Source: Desulfobacteraceae bacterium UBA2245 (GTDB lineage Bacteria > Desulfobacterota > Desulfobacteria > Desulfobacterales > UBA2245). From it: a stretch of DNA of 26,183 nt. How positions within the stretch are numbered: position 1 is the first letter of the stretch; the number at the start of each line of letters is the position of its first letter. The position numbers and the translations under genes were made by a program. Below are positions 7,293-14,901 of this stretch, one piece after another. The stretch spans positions 1-26,183 of the forward strand of contig DDYB01000024.1 of assembly GCA_002347265.1 (NCBI GenBank), written 5' to 3'. The notes below the pieces were generated by a model. That model saw nothing but the letters and a program-made list of their open reading frames with translations. It made no database searches and was not told the DNA's origin.

Positions 7293-8216
7293 TCACTCCA
7301 TGCTTGGGCCGAAGCCTCTTCCACTGCCAGGGCTGTAATCTCCATGCATCATCCCGCGATGGCCCATGCCTCCCCGGAACCGGCTCCAGGAACCGATTTC
7401 CGATACATCCCTGGGCAAGGTACGCGCAAAGGACAAAAGGTCGAGGAGCTCCTTTTCGCTCCATTCATTGATGATTGCCGAGGGCATTCTCGTGCCGGGT
7501 TGTCCCGCTCTGACCTTGTGAATAAATTCCCACGGATTATCGCTGGCGATCGTTCCTACAAACTCCGGCTTTTCGGCGTCTCCAAAGTTGATTGCGGCGC
7601 CGGCCATTCCGTGGCACATATGAGCGCAGTTTCTCCTGAAAAGATAGCTTCCTGTCCTTTCGTTGCCCCCTACAGGGATGCCTTCAGTTGTGACAAACCG
7701 GCTGGTATCGATCAGGCCTTTTTTGATAAAAAGCGCAAGATCCGCAATGTCATCCGTACTGATGTGCCCTGAAAAGTCGTGTTTTTTGGCCGCGGCTTTT
7801 TTGCCGAGCACGGACTGAAGTTCCTCGATGGACATTTTCTGGCCGGCCTCATACACTCCCTTGAAGCCGGTGAAGTGGGATCCCTTGCCATAGGCGCCGT
7901 CTTTGCCGAGATAATCCCAGCCGTGGCATTCCTTGCACCGATAGGTGTCATATCCACTGCGCTGGTTCGTGCTTTGCTCCATCCACAGCGGGTGGCTTTT
8001 CTCGGGTTTATCCGCATCCATCGCAACCTTCCACCAGTTGTCATAAAGTTGTCCTCCCCGGCTGATGCGTATCAGCTCATTTAAATAGGCATCTTGTTCC
8101 GGCGAATAGGGTTGTGAATACACCGGCGGCCCGCCCATCCTGCCGCCTTCCATCTGGGACCATGCGGTCATGCTGAAAACCGCCAGGATCGATATCGCAA
8201 TGGCAATCTTTTTCAT
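7293..8216 (-). CDS. Exported c-type cytochrome with CXXCH and CX3CH haem sites
   Basis: A 307-residue periplasmic protein with a clear signal peptide (residues 1-20). The first cytochrome c domain has CKECHGW (Cys94, Cys97, His98). The second has NCAHMCHG (Cys197, Cys201, His202), a CX3CH spacing rather than CXXCH. The DNA reads unambiguously here and both flanks stay in frame. GTRMPS (Met244) is a likely axial Met ligand for the second haem. The C-terminal tail (279-307) is rich in Gly, Met and His. CGGAGGAGGA sits 4 nt before the ATG. It stands alone. An electron-transfer role is inferred; the partner is unknown. Two-domain architecture resembles small dihaem cytochromes of respiratory chains. 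Confidence 0.85.
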   Translation of the reverse strand: MKKIAIAISILAVFSMTAWSQMEGGRMGGPPVYSQPYSPEQDAYLNELIRISRGGQLYDNWWKVAMDADKPEKSHPLWMEQSTNQRSGYDTYRCKECHGWDYLGKDGAYGKGSHFTGFKGVYEAGQKMSIEELQSVLGKKAAAKKHDFSGHISTDDIADLALFIKKGLIDTSRFVTTEGIPVGGNERTGSYLFRRNCAHMCHGMAGAAINFGDAEKPEFVGTIASDNPWEFIHKVRAGQPGTRMPSAIINEWSEKELLDLLSFARTLPRDVSEIGSWSRFRGGMGHRGMMHGDYSPGSGRGFGPSME

Positions 8217-8436
8217 AGCGTCCTCCTCCGTAATTTGAATGGTTGTTGGGGAAAGAAACTTTTACTTTTTAACGACGATGCAAACTCAATTGCACAGCGC
8301 ATTTTAGCGCGTCAGACAGCAGGATGGCATGGGTGCTTGAGAATTTTAAAAAATTAAAAAAACAGTAAGACCCGGGAAAGTTTATATCAAAGGATAGGCG
8401 ATGGCCTTCGGCGGAGTCAATATTTTTGTATGGTCC

Positions 8437-8475
8437 TTCGCCGCCCCGAAAAAAAGGAAAACCTGGGGCGGCGAA
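8437..8475. repeat. GC-rich inverted repeat after the membrane-protein gene
   Basis: An 11-bp perfect stem, 8437-8447 with 8465-8475, and a 17-nt purine-rich loop. A G8 run (8477-8484) abuts it. It lies just after the stop of the 183-residue membrane protein on the minus strand. No T-tract follows on that strand, so it is a stabilising hairpin or a weak terminator. Confidence 0.5.
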
Positions 8476-8486
8476 AGGGGGGGGCG

Positions 8487-9038
8487 TCATTTGCCGTAAG
8501 GGTTGGATGCGATGATTTTTTCAGCTTCCGTCCGCGCGCTTTCAAACGGGTCGGCGGCGATTTTGAATGCGGCCGGCGCTTCAATGAATTGAAAGAAAAC
8601 AAAGTAAAGCGACTGGATCAAAAAGAACATCCACACGCCCAGCGCCCAACTCAGCGGGGTTCGGGGCGAGAAGACGGCGATCAGGGCGCCGCCTCCCAGG
8701 GTGAGCATCAATTCGGCTGCCAATGTTTTAAACAGGTTGCCGGGAAAACAGATCCCGCTTCGAATCCAGCCGAACACCGTCAGGCACATGATCCAGAAGG
8801 CCGGCTGGCAGGGCAGGACAAACACGGGAAGCAGAAGCGCCAGCAGAGGAAAGAAAAGCGATACCGGGTTTTTCCCGGCCCATCGGCAGAGCAGCAACCC
8901 GTAGACGGCTGTCATCGCCCATATCAAAAGCGAGTGGTAAAGGCTGCGATAAAAGAAGCCCCCGGTTGCGGCATGCATGAGGAAGGTTGCCCCGGCGGAT
9001 AAAACGCCCAATGCAAGGGTGGTTCGAAAGGGTCTCAT
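8487..9038 (-). CDS. Polytopic membrane protein of unknown function (PspA-linked)
   Basis: I do not recognise a family. The 183-residue protein is strongly hydrophobic, with about five or six predicted membrane segments (roughly 7-29, 36-51, 58-77, 79-93, 102-123, 129-152) and a short polar C-terminal tail (155-183) rich in Ala, Glu and Lys. The start overlaps the stop of the PspA-like gene by 4 nt (ATGA), showing tight translational coupling. By analogy with Psp systems, it may be a membrane partner that docks the PspA-like protein; this is inference from gene order only. Confidence 0.8.
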   Translation of the reverse strand: MRPFRTTLALGVLSAGATFLMHAATGGFFYRSLYHSLLIWAMTAVYGLLLCRWAGKNPVSLFFPLLALLLPVFVLPCQPAFWIMCLTVFGWIRSGICFPGNLFKTLAAELMLTLGGGALIAVFSPRTPLSWALGVWMFFLIQSLYFVFFQFIEAPAAFKIAADPFESARTEAEKIIASNPYGK

Positions 9039-9592
9039 GCGGTTTCTCCTTTCATGGCTTCTTTGCGTTTGATCAGTTCCAGCTCAACTTCCTCGGCGCA
9101 TGGTTCCTGGAAAAACGACTCGATGGGAGACGCCTTCAGAGAGGCGGTCCATGGTTCGGCGTCCGTTTTCTGCATGAAGGCCGATGCCCGCAGTTGAAGG
9201 TGTTCAAACTCGCCGCGCCGGCGCTCCAGGCATTCGGAAAGCTCCCGGGTCTGATGGTCAAGGTCTTGAATCCGACGGCTGAGCTCGTCTTTCAAGGCCT
9301 GATGGGGTTTGAGTTTTTTGATCAGAATCCGGGCGATCTCGTCTTTTTCCTTTTCAATCGCCACGGCAAGGTCCTTTTCCAGGTTGTCGCAGGTTTGAAC
9401 GTTCCGGGCGTGATCGCGGCACAGCGCTTCGCGTTGGGCCCGAATTCTTTTGAGTTCCAGCGCCTTTTCATCCAGCGCTTTTTCCATTTCCCTCAGATGC
9501 TGGCGAAGCAGCAGGGCCGGGTCCTCGATCTGGTCCATGACGCCGTGCATGTCGGCTTTGAACAGCCGAAGAATGCGGGTCAAAATTCCCAT
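9035..9592 (-). CDS. PspA/IM30-like membrane-associated coiled-coil protein (short)
   Basis: A 185-residue protein whose N-terminus resembles PspA/Vipp1: MGILTRILRLFKADMHGVMD (1-20), then IEDPALLLRQHLREMEKAL (22-40). An amphipathic first helix binds membranes in that family. Residues 25-145 are a long charged coiled coil. PspA is usually about 220 residues, so this protein lacks part of the C-terminal helices; the tail (150-185) is acidic and unlike classic PspA. The family supports inner-membrane integrity and may inhibit a regulator. AAAAAGGAGGA sits before the start. It lies between a VWA gene and a membrane-protein gene, supporting an envelope-stress role. Confidence 0.75.
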   Translation of the reverse strand: MGILTRILRLFKADMHGVMDQIEDPALLLRQHLREMEKALDEKALELKRIRAQREALCRDHARNVQTCDNLEKDLAVAIEKEKDEIARILIKKLKPHQALKDELSRRIQDLDHQTRELSECLERRRGEFEHLQLRASAFMQKTDAEPWTASLKASPIESFFQEPCAEEVELELIKRKEAMKGETA

Positions 9593-9623
9593 GGTGTTCC
9601 TCCTTTTTAGATGAGAGTTCTGT

Positions 9624-9665
9624 TTCCCCGCCCTGTCCCCGAAGATTCCGGAACAGGGCGGGGAA
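9624..9665. repeat. Intercistronic hairpin between VWA and PspA-like genes
   Basis: A perfect 13-bp stem pairs 9624-9636 with 9653-9665 around a 16-nt loop. It lies 22 nt after the VWA stop and about 30 nt before the PspA-like start, on one transcription unit. There is no T-tract on the minus strand. An mRNA-stability element or a partial terminator that sets the VWA to PspA ratio is plausible. Confidence 0.55.
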
Positions 9666-9686
9666 GCAATATTTTGAAAAGTCGTT

Positions 9687-11096
9687 TTATTCCTGACTTC
9701 GGGTGGATTTGTAGCCTTCGTACTGAAGGGCCTTGGACTGTACCGCCTGTTTCCGGCGGACCGCTTCGGCCTCTCCCTTGAAGGTTTCCTCGACCACTCT
9801 GGAAAGCTGGGGCAGGGCCTGATTCAGGTTTTCGTTCACGGCGGCAGAACCCACCCTTGCGTTGAGCTCGCTCTGACGGTTCCGGTATGCATCGATGCGG
9901 TCCATGGCTTTTTCGCGGTCTCCGGATTTGATGTCGGATGCGACCTGCTCCTTGAGCCGGCCATAGTCGTCCTGAAGGACCTTTTTCTCCCAGGCGTCCT
10001 TCTGAATGGAGGCGGCCACCTTTTCGGCATCCGGAATGCAGGCGATCTCAAAGGCCGGGTTCAGAACGATTCTGTGTCGAGCCCCGTCCGCCACATAGCT
10101 CACGGCAATGGGGCCGAGTCGGTAAGTGGCCGCGGAATCGGTGGGCACCTGAAAGCTTAAAAACAGGTTCCGGCTCTGGCCGGATCCCAGGGTTCCCGGA
10201 TAAAAAACGGCTTCGCCGTCTTTGTATTCAATGGGATAACCGGCGGCATGAGACAGCCGTACGCCGCCGGATGCCGGCACGTGAACCGAGATTCCGCTGA
10301 CGGCCACCAGGCGGGTCTGCCGGCATTCATTTTCAAAGGTCTGGGCAAAGGCCGCCGGGTTGTTCAAAAAATAATACCGGCCTGCGCCGCGGTCGGCCAG
10401 AGACGTCATCAGGTATTCATTAAAATCCGCGCCGACGCCCACCGTGCTGACGGAAAATTCTCTCTCAACCGCAGCGGAGGCCATGTTGCTCAGGGTTTTC
10501 ACATCGGTGACGCCCCGGTTGGCAAGCCCGTCTGAAATCAGGATCAGCCGGGCGGCATTTTTCCGGTCTCTGTCCGCCAGAATCAGGTTCAATCCTTCCT
10601 GAAGCCCGGCTCCCAGATTGGTGCACCCGGCAGGCTCGATGCGGTTGACCGTTTTTTGAAGCCGGGCCATATTGGCCGGAGTCACCGGAACCAGCGAACT
10701 TTCAAGCCGTACCTCATCCGAGTAGGAGACCAGGGCAAAACGGTCTTCGGCGCCGAGCTGTTCCAGAAGATTCAGAACCGCCTGGCGGGCGTACCGGATC
10801 TTATCTCCGTTCATGGAACCGCTTCGATCCAGAACCATCACCAGGTCCACGGAGTTTGCCGGCGAATCGGATTCAGGCCCGAGAATATCGGCGGCGTTCA
10901 GGGTCAGGGAAAGCGAGACCGGTTGATTGGAGCCGACCAGTACCTTGTCCTGAACTAGTTTTCCGGAAACCGAAAGCCGGTCGGAAGCGCCGGCAAGGGT
11001 TGTCGTCAAACCGCTGAAACGGGCGGCGGCCGTCATGGCTGCGCCGGTCAGGGTGATCAGGGAGATAATGAGTAAAAGACGAATTCCGGGTTTCAT
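9687..11096 (-). CDS. Exported von Willebrand factor A (VWA) domain protein
   Basis: A 469-residue protein with an N-terminal signal peptide or membrane anchor (about 1-25), placing it in the periplasm or on the outer inner-membrane face. The VWA domain spans about 84-265 with a complete MIDAS metal site: DRSGSM (Asp90, Ser92, Ser94), Thr159 in GCTNLG, and Asp189 in ISDGLANRG. A beta-rich segment follows (270-360), then a charged helical region (365-455), possibly coiled coil. VWA domains bind ligands through a Mg2+ and often scaffold complexes. AAAGGAGG lies before the ATG. It leads an operon with PspA-like and membrane proteins and diverges from a two-component system. Its ligand is unknown. 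Confidence 0.9.
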   Translation of the reverse strand: MKPGIRLLLIISLITLTGAAMTAAARFSGLTTTLAGASDRLSVSGKLVQDKVLVGSNQPVSLSLTLNAADILGPESDSPANSVDLVMVLDRSGSMNGDKIRYARQAVLNLLEQLGAEDRFALVSYSDEVRLESSLVPVTPANMARLQKTVNRIEPAGCTNLGAGLQEGLNLILADRDRKNAARLILISDGLANRGVTDVKTLSNMASAAVEREFSVSTVGVGADFNEYLMTSLADRGAGRYYFLNNPAAFAQTFENECRQTRLVAVSGISVHVPASGGVRLSHAAGYPIEYKDGEAVFYPGTLGSGQSRNLFLSFQVPTDSAATYRLGPIAVSYVADGARHRIVLNPAFEIACIPDAEKVAASIQKDAWEKKVLQDDYGRLKEQVASDIKSGDREKAMDRIDAYRNRQSELNARVGSAAVNENLNQALPQLSRVVEETFKGEAEAVRRKQAVQSKALQYEGYKSTRSQE

Positions 11097-11147
11097 ACAT
11101 GCCTCCTTTGTTCAGGTTGTGGGTGAACGTTCGTGTGCTTTGTCCTG

Positions 11148-11176
11148 ATGCTAGGCGGAAGCCCGGAGGATTGCAA
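11148..11176 (-). promoter_or_regulatory. Candidate promoter of the VWA operon
   Basis: On the minus strand TTGCAA (11171-11176) is followed after 17 nt by TAGCAT (11148-11153). That gives a leader of about 45 nt to the VWA start. The -35 is imperfect, in keeping with an activated promoter. Confidence 0.45.
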
Positions 11177-11185
11177 TTCAAAGAA

Positions 11186-11224
11186 ATGTAAATAAATCGA
11201 TGGGATATTTTACATAAGTTTTAC
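11186..11224. promoter_or_regulatory. Candidate response-regulator binding region in the divergent promoter
   Basis: TTTTAC occurs at 11208-11213 and 11219-11224, exactly 11 bp apart. This is the one-turn direct-repeat geometry used by OmpR/PhoB dimers. ATGTAAA (11186-11192) is an inverted partner of TTTACAT (11209-11215). The region sits between the two divergent promoter candidates and touches the -35 of the regulator gene. Confidence 0.45.
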
Positions 11225-11253
11225 TTTGAATCCCGAAGGGCTTGGTGTAGGAT
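11225..11253 (+). promoter_or_regulatory. Candidate promoter of the response regulator/kinase operon
   Basis: TTTGAA (11225-11230) and TAGGAT (11248-11253) are spaced by 17 nt, directly after the TTTTAC repeats. This arrangement suits activation by a bound OmpR-type regulator. The leader would be about 75 nt. Confidence 0.45.
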
Positions 11254-11333
11254 AAAACCGCGTTATTAACGGAACCATCGGCGAAAAGCGCTGAAAACCC
11301 GGATTTTAAATGCGGCGATGAAACGAGAAGATC

Positions 11334-12032
11334 ATGAAGACCTCCAAAGCCAGAATACTGATCGTGGAAGATGATCCGGCCATATTGCAGGGGCTTTGCG
11401 ATGTGCTGGTGTTTAACGGGTATGAGGCCTTCGGGGTCCCGGACGGCGTCGAGGGGCTTGAAGCCTCTTCGAATCAGACATGGGATCTGATTCTTCTGGA
11501 TGTCATGCTGCCCGGTCTGGACGGATTTTCCATCTGCCGGAAGCTGCGGGAGAAAAAACCTTCCCAGGCCGTTGTCATGCTGACGGCCAGGGGCTCTGAA
11601 GACGATATGGTCGCCGGTTTCAAGGCCGGCGCCGACGACTATATCAGCAAACCGTTTTCCCTGCGCGAGCTCATGGTCCGTGTGGAGGCCGTGCTGCGAA
11701 GAACCGGAAAAAATACGTCGAATGAAACCGTCGAGTTCAGGGAGATTTTTTTTGACGGGTGCAACCTGACCGCCGGTTTTCAGGGCCGGACCTGCGAGCT
11801 GACGCGCCGGGAGATGGATATTGTTTCCTATCTGCACCGGCATCAGGACCGGATCGTTTCCAAAAAGGAGCTCCTGACCCAGGTATGGCATTATGCGGAT
11901 GCGGATATCGAGACCCGCACCGTGGATATTCACATGCTCAAACTTCGCAAAAAGATCGCCTCGATCGCCCCGGATCTGCCGTTTGTTCAGACAATTCGAG
12001 GCGAAGGGTATCGTCTGGAGACAACATCTTGA
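11334..12032 (+). CDS. OmpR/PhoB-family response regulator
   Basis: A 232-residue cytosolic DNA-binding regulator. The receiver domain (about 7-122) has the acidic pair Asp13/Asp14, phospho-acceptor Asp56 in LLDVMLPG, Thr84 and Lys106 in ISKPFS. A winged-helix domain (about 135-230) has ELTRREMDIVSYL and the typical end TIRGEGYRLE. The kinase gene begins in an overlap with its stop (TTGA), so the pair is co-translated. Upstream sequences hold an 11-bp-spaced direct repeat fitting self-regulation and control of the divergent VWA operon; this is inference. The ribosome site is weak (AGAAG). Confidence 0.95.
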   Translation: MKTSKARILIVEDDPAILQGLCDVLVFNGYEAFGVPDGVEGLEASSNQTWDLILLDVMLPGLDGFSICRKLREKKPSQAVVMLTARGSEDDMVAGFKAGADDYISKPFSLRELMVRVEAVLRRTGKNTSNETVEFREIFFDGCNLTAGFQGRTCELTRREMDIVSYLHRHQDRIVSKKELLTQVWHYADADIETRTVDIHMLKLRKKIASIAPDLPFVQTIRGEGYRLETTS

Positions 12033-13885
12033 AACGCATCAATATTCTGATTGTTGTCTTTTTTCTGGCCCTGTCCGCGCCTCTGGCCTGGGTGATTGTG
12101 CGCACCTACCAGGGGCTGGCCCGCGAGGAGAGGGCCACCCTGCGCTATTTTGCCGACGCCCTGTTTGATTCCATGGAGCAGGAACTGGCCCGGTTCGTGC
12201 AGACTGAAGAAGGCCGGGCCGTGGATGAGTACAACACCTGGTATGTTCCCGGCGGGCAGAGCGAAAAACGCCTTTCGCCGATTGCCGGTCCTCCGGATCA
12301 ATCCTTTATTCTGGGATATCTTCAAAACAACCCGGACGGCTCGTTTCAAACCCCGCTGGCGGATATGGGCGGGCAGAGCGCGATTCTGGTCCAGCTGAAG
12401 TCGGTCAACGAAATCTTTAACCGGAAGCGGTTTTCCGAGCCCCCCGATTATACGGCCCGGCGGTCCGTCGAGATCAGGAAGGAACCGGCGCCGGGTTTTG
12501 TAGACCGGTTCCTGGCAAAATCCCAGGAGCAGAAATCGTATCTGGGCAGAAAGGAAAAACGGGTCGAGGAAATCACCGCCAGCCAGGCCTTGAATATCGC
12601 GCAAGTTCCGGTCGCAAAGGGCGATTCGAAGATGGACTTCAAGGATGAGTTGACTGCAACGGATGCGGCGATGCCTCAAAATGAAGGCGAACCTGGCCTG
12701 GAGCGGCAGGAGGCGAGACAGGATGTTCCTGAGACGCCTGCCGAAGCGGGTCTGAAAACCTACCAGGTGGAGATGGCCCCCATGCAGTCGGTTTTCATCG
12801 ATGCCGAGCGCCTGTTTGTTTTCCGGCGGATCATCGTCAACGGCAGGATCTATCGGCAGGGCGCGGTGCTCAGGGTTCGGGATTTTCTAGATTATCTGAT
12901 CGGTCTGAACTTTGCGAACCAGCCCATGGCCCGGTTTGCCAATATCCGTCTCAGCGCGGCCGATAACAAAGATTCGGTTGTCTGGGTTCAGAACGGCGCC
13001 CCTGCGAAAGAGCCGAGGTTTGAGCTGGCCCGCACCTTTCCCAGACCCTTTTCATTTTTAAGCGCTTCGCTTTCCTGCGACCGGATTCCGGCCGCGGAAA
13101 GCCGGAAGACTCTGAATCTGATCGTCGTGGTTCTGACCGCCGTGTTGGCGGTGGGTTTTGTGGCCATTTATCAAAGCGTTCGGGCCGTGGTCTCGCTTTC
13201 CGAACGCCGGTCCCGGTTTGTCTCCAGCGTCACCCACGAACTCAAAACGCCGCTGACCAATATCCGCATGTATATCGAGATGCTTTCCCAGGGAATGGCC
13301 CCCACGGTGGAACGGGAACAGGCGTATTTCCGGATTCTGGAATCCGAAAGCGCACGGCTCACCCGTCTGATCGGAAATGTGCTGGATCTGGCCAAACTGG
13401 AGAAAAAACAGCGTACCTTTAACTGGACGACCGGGAATTTTTCGGAAGGCGTCGCCGATCTTTCACTTCTGATGGCCGAAACCCTGCGGCAGGGGGGTTT
13501 TGAATTTGAGGCGATTCAGATCGGGGAACGCCGATTTGCCTATGATAAGGAAGTGATGATTCAGGTGCTGATCAACCTGATTGAAAACAGCGTCAAGTTC
13601 GGAAGGCATGCCGCGGTTCGGCGGATCACGCTGAAGGTGGACAGAAGTTCGGATCCGGTTCTGATATCGGTGTCCGACACGGGCCCCGGCATTGCCAGGC
13701 ATGCCCTGAAAAAGGTTTTTGAGGATTTTTACCGGGGCGATGATGCGGCGGCCAGAAATACGGGCGGAACCGGAATCGGGCTGGCGCTGGTCAAAAAGTT
13801 CGTCGCCGCCATGGGCGGAAGGGTGGGCGCGGAAAACAATGCCGGTCCCGGATGCACGATCGTGATTTCGTTGCCCGCAGCCTAG
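12029..13885 (+). CDS. Sensor histidine kinase with large periplasmic domain
   Basis: A 618-residue membrane kinase. TM1 is about 5-25 and TM2 about 362-381, leaving a ~335-residue periplasmic region. HisKA contains SSVTHELKTPLTNIR with His403. The ATPase domain has LINLIENSVKFG (N-box Asn520), SDTGPGIA (549-556) and NTGGTGIGLALVKKFV (577-592). No HAMP domain is evident between TM2 and HisKA. The periplasmic region matches no sensor family I recognise; its middle (about 170-245) is Glu/Lys/Gln-rich and low in complexity. The start is TTG at 12029, overlapping the regulator stop as TTGA, with GGAG at 12017-12020. An in-frame ATG further upstream lies within the regulator gene and is unlikely. 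It probably senses an envelope signal. Confidence 0.92.
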   Translation: MKRINILIVVFFLALSAPLAWVIVRTYQGLAREERATLRYFADALFDSMEQELARFVQTEEGRAVDEYNTWYVPGGQSEKRLSPIAGPPDQSFILGYLQNNPDGSFQTPLADMGGQSAILVQLKSVNEIFNRKRFSEPPDYTARRSVEIRKEPAPGFVDRFLAKSQEQKSYLGRKEKRVEEITASQALNIAQVPVAKGDSKMDFKDELTATDAAMPQNEGEPGLERQEARQDVPETPAEAGLKTYQVEMAPMQSVFIDAERLFVFRRIIVNGRIYRQGAVLRVRDFLDYLIGLNFANQPMARFANIRLSAADNKDSVVWVQNGAPAKEPRFELARTFPRPFSFLSASLSCDRIPAAESRKTLNLIVVVLTAVLAVGFVAIYQSVRAVVSLSERRSRFVSSVTHELKTPLTNIRMYIEMLSQGMAPTVEREQAYFRILESESARLTRLIGNVLDLAKLEKKQRTFNWTTGNFSEGVADLSLLMAETLRQGGFEFEAIQIGERRFAYDKEVMIQVLINLIENSVKFGRHAAVRRITLKVDRSSDPVLISVSDTGPGIARHALKKVFEDFYRGDDAAARNTGGTGIGLALVKKFVAAMGGRVGAENNAGPGCTIVISLPAA

Positions 13886-13941
13886 CATTGCAGCTTGTTT
13901 TTCCGAAAGCGGGGCTGTTTTGAACAGGGGTCATTTCCCGG

Positions 13942-14883
13942 TCAAGAAACGCTTCGAAGCTTCTCAATCAATCCAGCCATGTCCTCGGGAACCGGCGCTT
14001 CAAAACCAAGGCGATTTCCGGTATCCGGATGGAAAATTTCAAGCCTGCGGGCGTGCAGCATCTGGCGGCGGATGTTTTCCGGCAGTTCCTTGTCCAGTTT
14101 CCGGTTGCCGTAGACCGGATCTCCCATGACCGGGTGATGAATGGCCGCGCAGTGGACCCGAATCTGGTGGGTGCGGCCGGTCACCAGCTCCACCTCGATC
14201 AGACAGGCATTCTGGAAACGTTCGGCGACTTTCCAGACGGAAATGGCGGTCCGGCCCGACCGGCTCAGGGTGGACATCTTTTTCCGATGCACCGGATGCC
14301 GCCCGATGGAAAGCTCGATCCGGCCCGCGTCCGCTCTGGGATTTCCGTGCACCAGGGCCAGATACCGTTTGTGAATGGTCCGGTCTTTAAACTGGCCGGT
14401 CAGGCTCAGCAGGGCCGCCTGCGTCTTGGCGACCACGATTACGCCGCTGGTGTCCTTGTCCAGGCGGTGCACAATGCCGGGCCGGATCATGCCGCCGATG
14501 CCTTCAAGGTCCGGGCAGTGATACAGCAGGGCGTTGACCAGGGTTCCGGAGAAATTGCCCGGCGCCGGATGCACCACCAGTCCCGAAGGCTTGTTGATCG
14601 CGATCAGGTGGGCGTCCTGGTACAGAATGGACAGGGGAATCGGTTCCGGTGAAAACCGTGGCTGTTCCGGCGCCGGGATTTCAATTTCGATTTTATCTCC
14701 CGTGTGGACCGCATATCCCGGTTTTTTGGTGTCGCCATTGACCCGTATGTGCCCGGTGCGGATCAGCCTGGAGATGCCGGAGCGCGACAGAGACGCCGTT
14801 ATGCCCAGAACGCACTGATCCAGCCGAAGCCCTGCGGTTGAATCATCTACAAATGCAATGACCGGTTCTTGCTGGCATGCCAT
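13942..14883 (-). CDS. RluA-family rRNA pseudouridine synthase (RluC/RluD-like)
   Basis: A 313-residue cytosolic enzyme that isomerises uridine to pseudouridine, probably in 23S rRNA. An N-terminal S4 RNA-binding domain (about 16-75, including RLDQCV and SRSGISRLIRTGHIRVNG) precedes the catalytic domain. INKPSGLVVHP (96-106) and HRLDKDTSG (139-147) are signatures, with catalytic Asp142. GRTHQIRVH and DPVYG near the C-terminus also fit. S4 presence points to the RluC/RluD branch rather than RluA itself; the target site is unknown. The ATG at 14883 lies 18 nt after the carD stop and lacks a clear ribosome site, suggesting translation coupled to carD. Confidence 0.92.
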   Translation of the reverse strand: MACQQEPVIAFVDDSTAGLRLDQCVLGITASLSRSGISRLIRTGHIRVNGDTKKPGYAVHTGDKIEIEIPAPEQPRFSPEPIPLSILYQDAHLIAINKPSGLVVHPAPGNFSGTLVNALLYHCPDLEGIGGMIRPGIVHRLDKDTSGVIVVAKTQAALLSLTGQFKDRTIHKRYLALVHGNPRADAGRIELSIGRHPVHRKKMSTLSRSGRTAISVWKVAERFQNACLIEVELVTGRTHQIRVHCAAIHHPVMGDPVYGNRKLDKELPENIRRQMLHARRLEIFHPDTGNRLGFEAPVPEDMAGLIEKLRSVS

Positions 14884-14901
14884 GCGGAAGGAAGCTGGAA
14901 C

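Noticed and set aside
8269..8490. 73-codon minus-strand open frame between the membrane protein and cytochrome genes
   Set aside because: Covers the GC hairpin and an A-rich tract; biased composition, no homology recognised.
11178..11933. 251-codon minus-strand open frame
   Set aside because: Antisense to the response regulator and crosses the divergent promoter; no recognisable protein.
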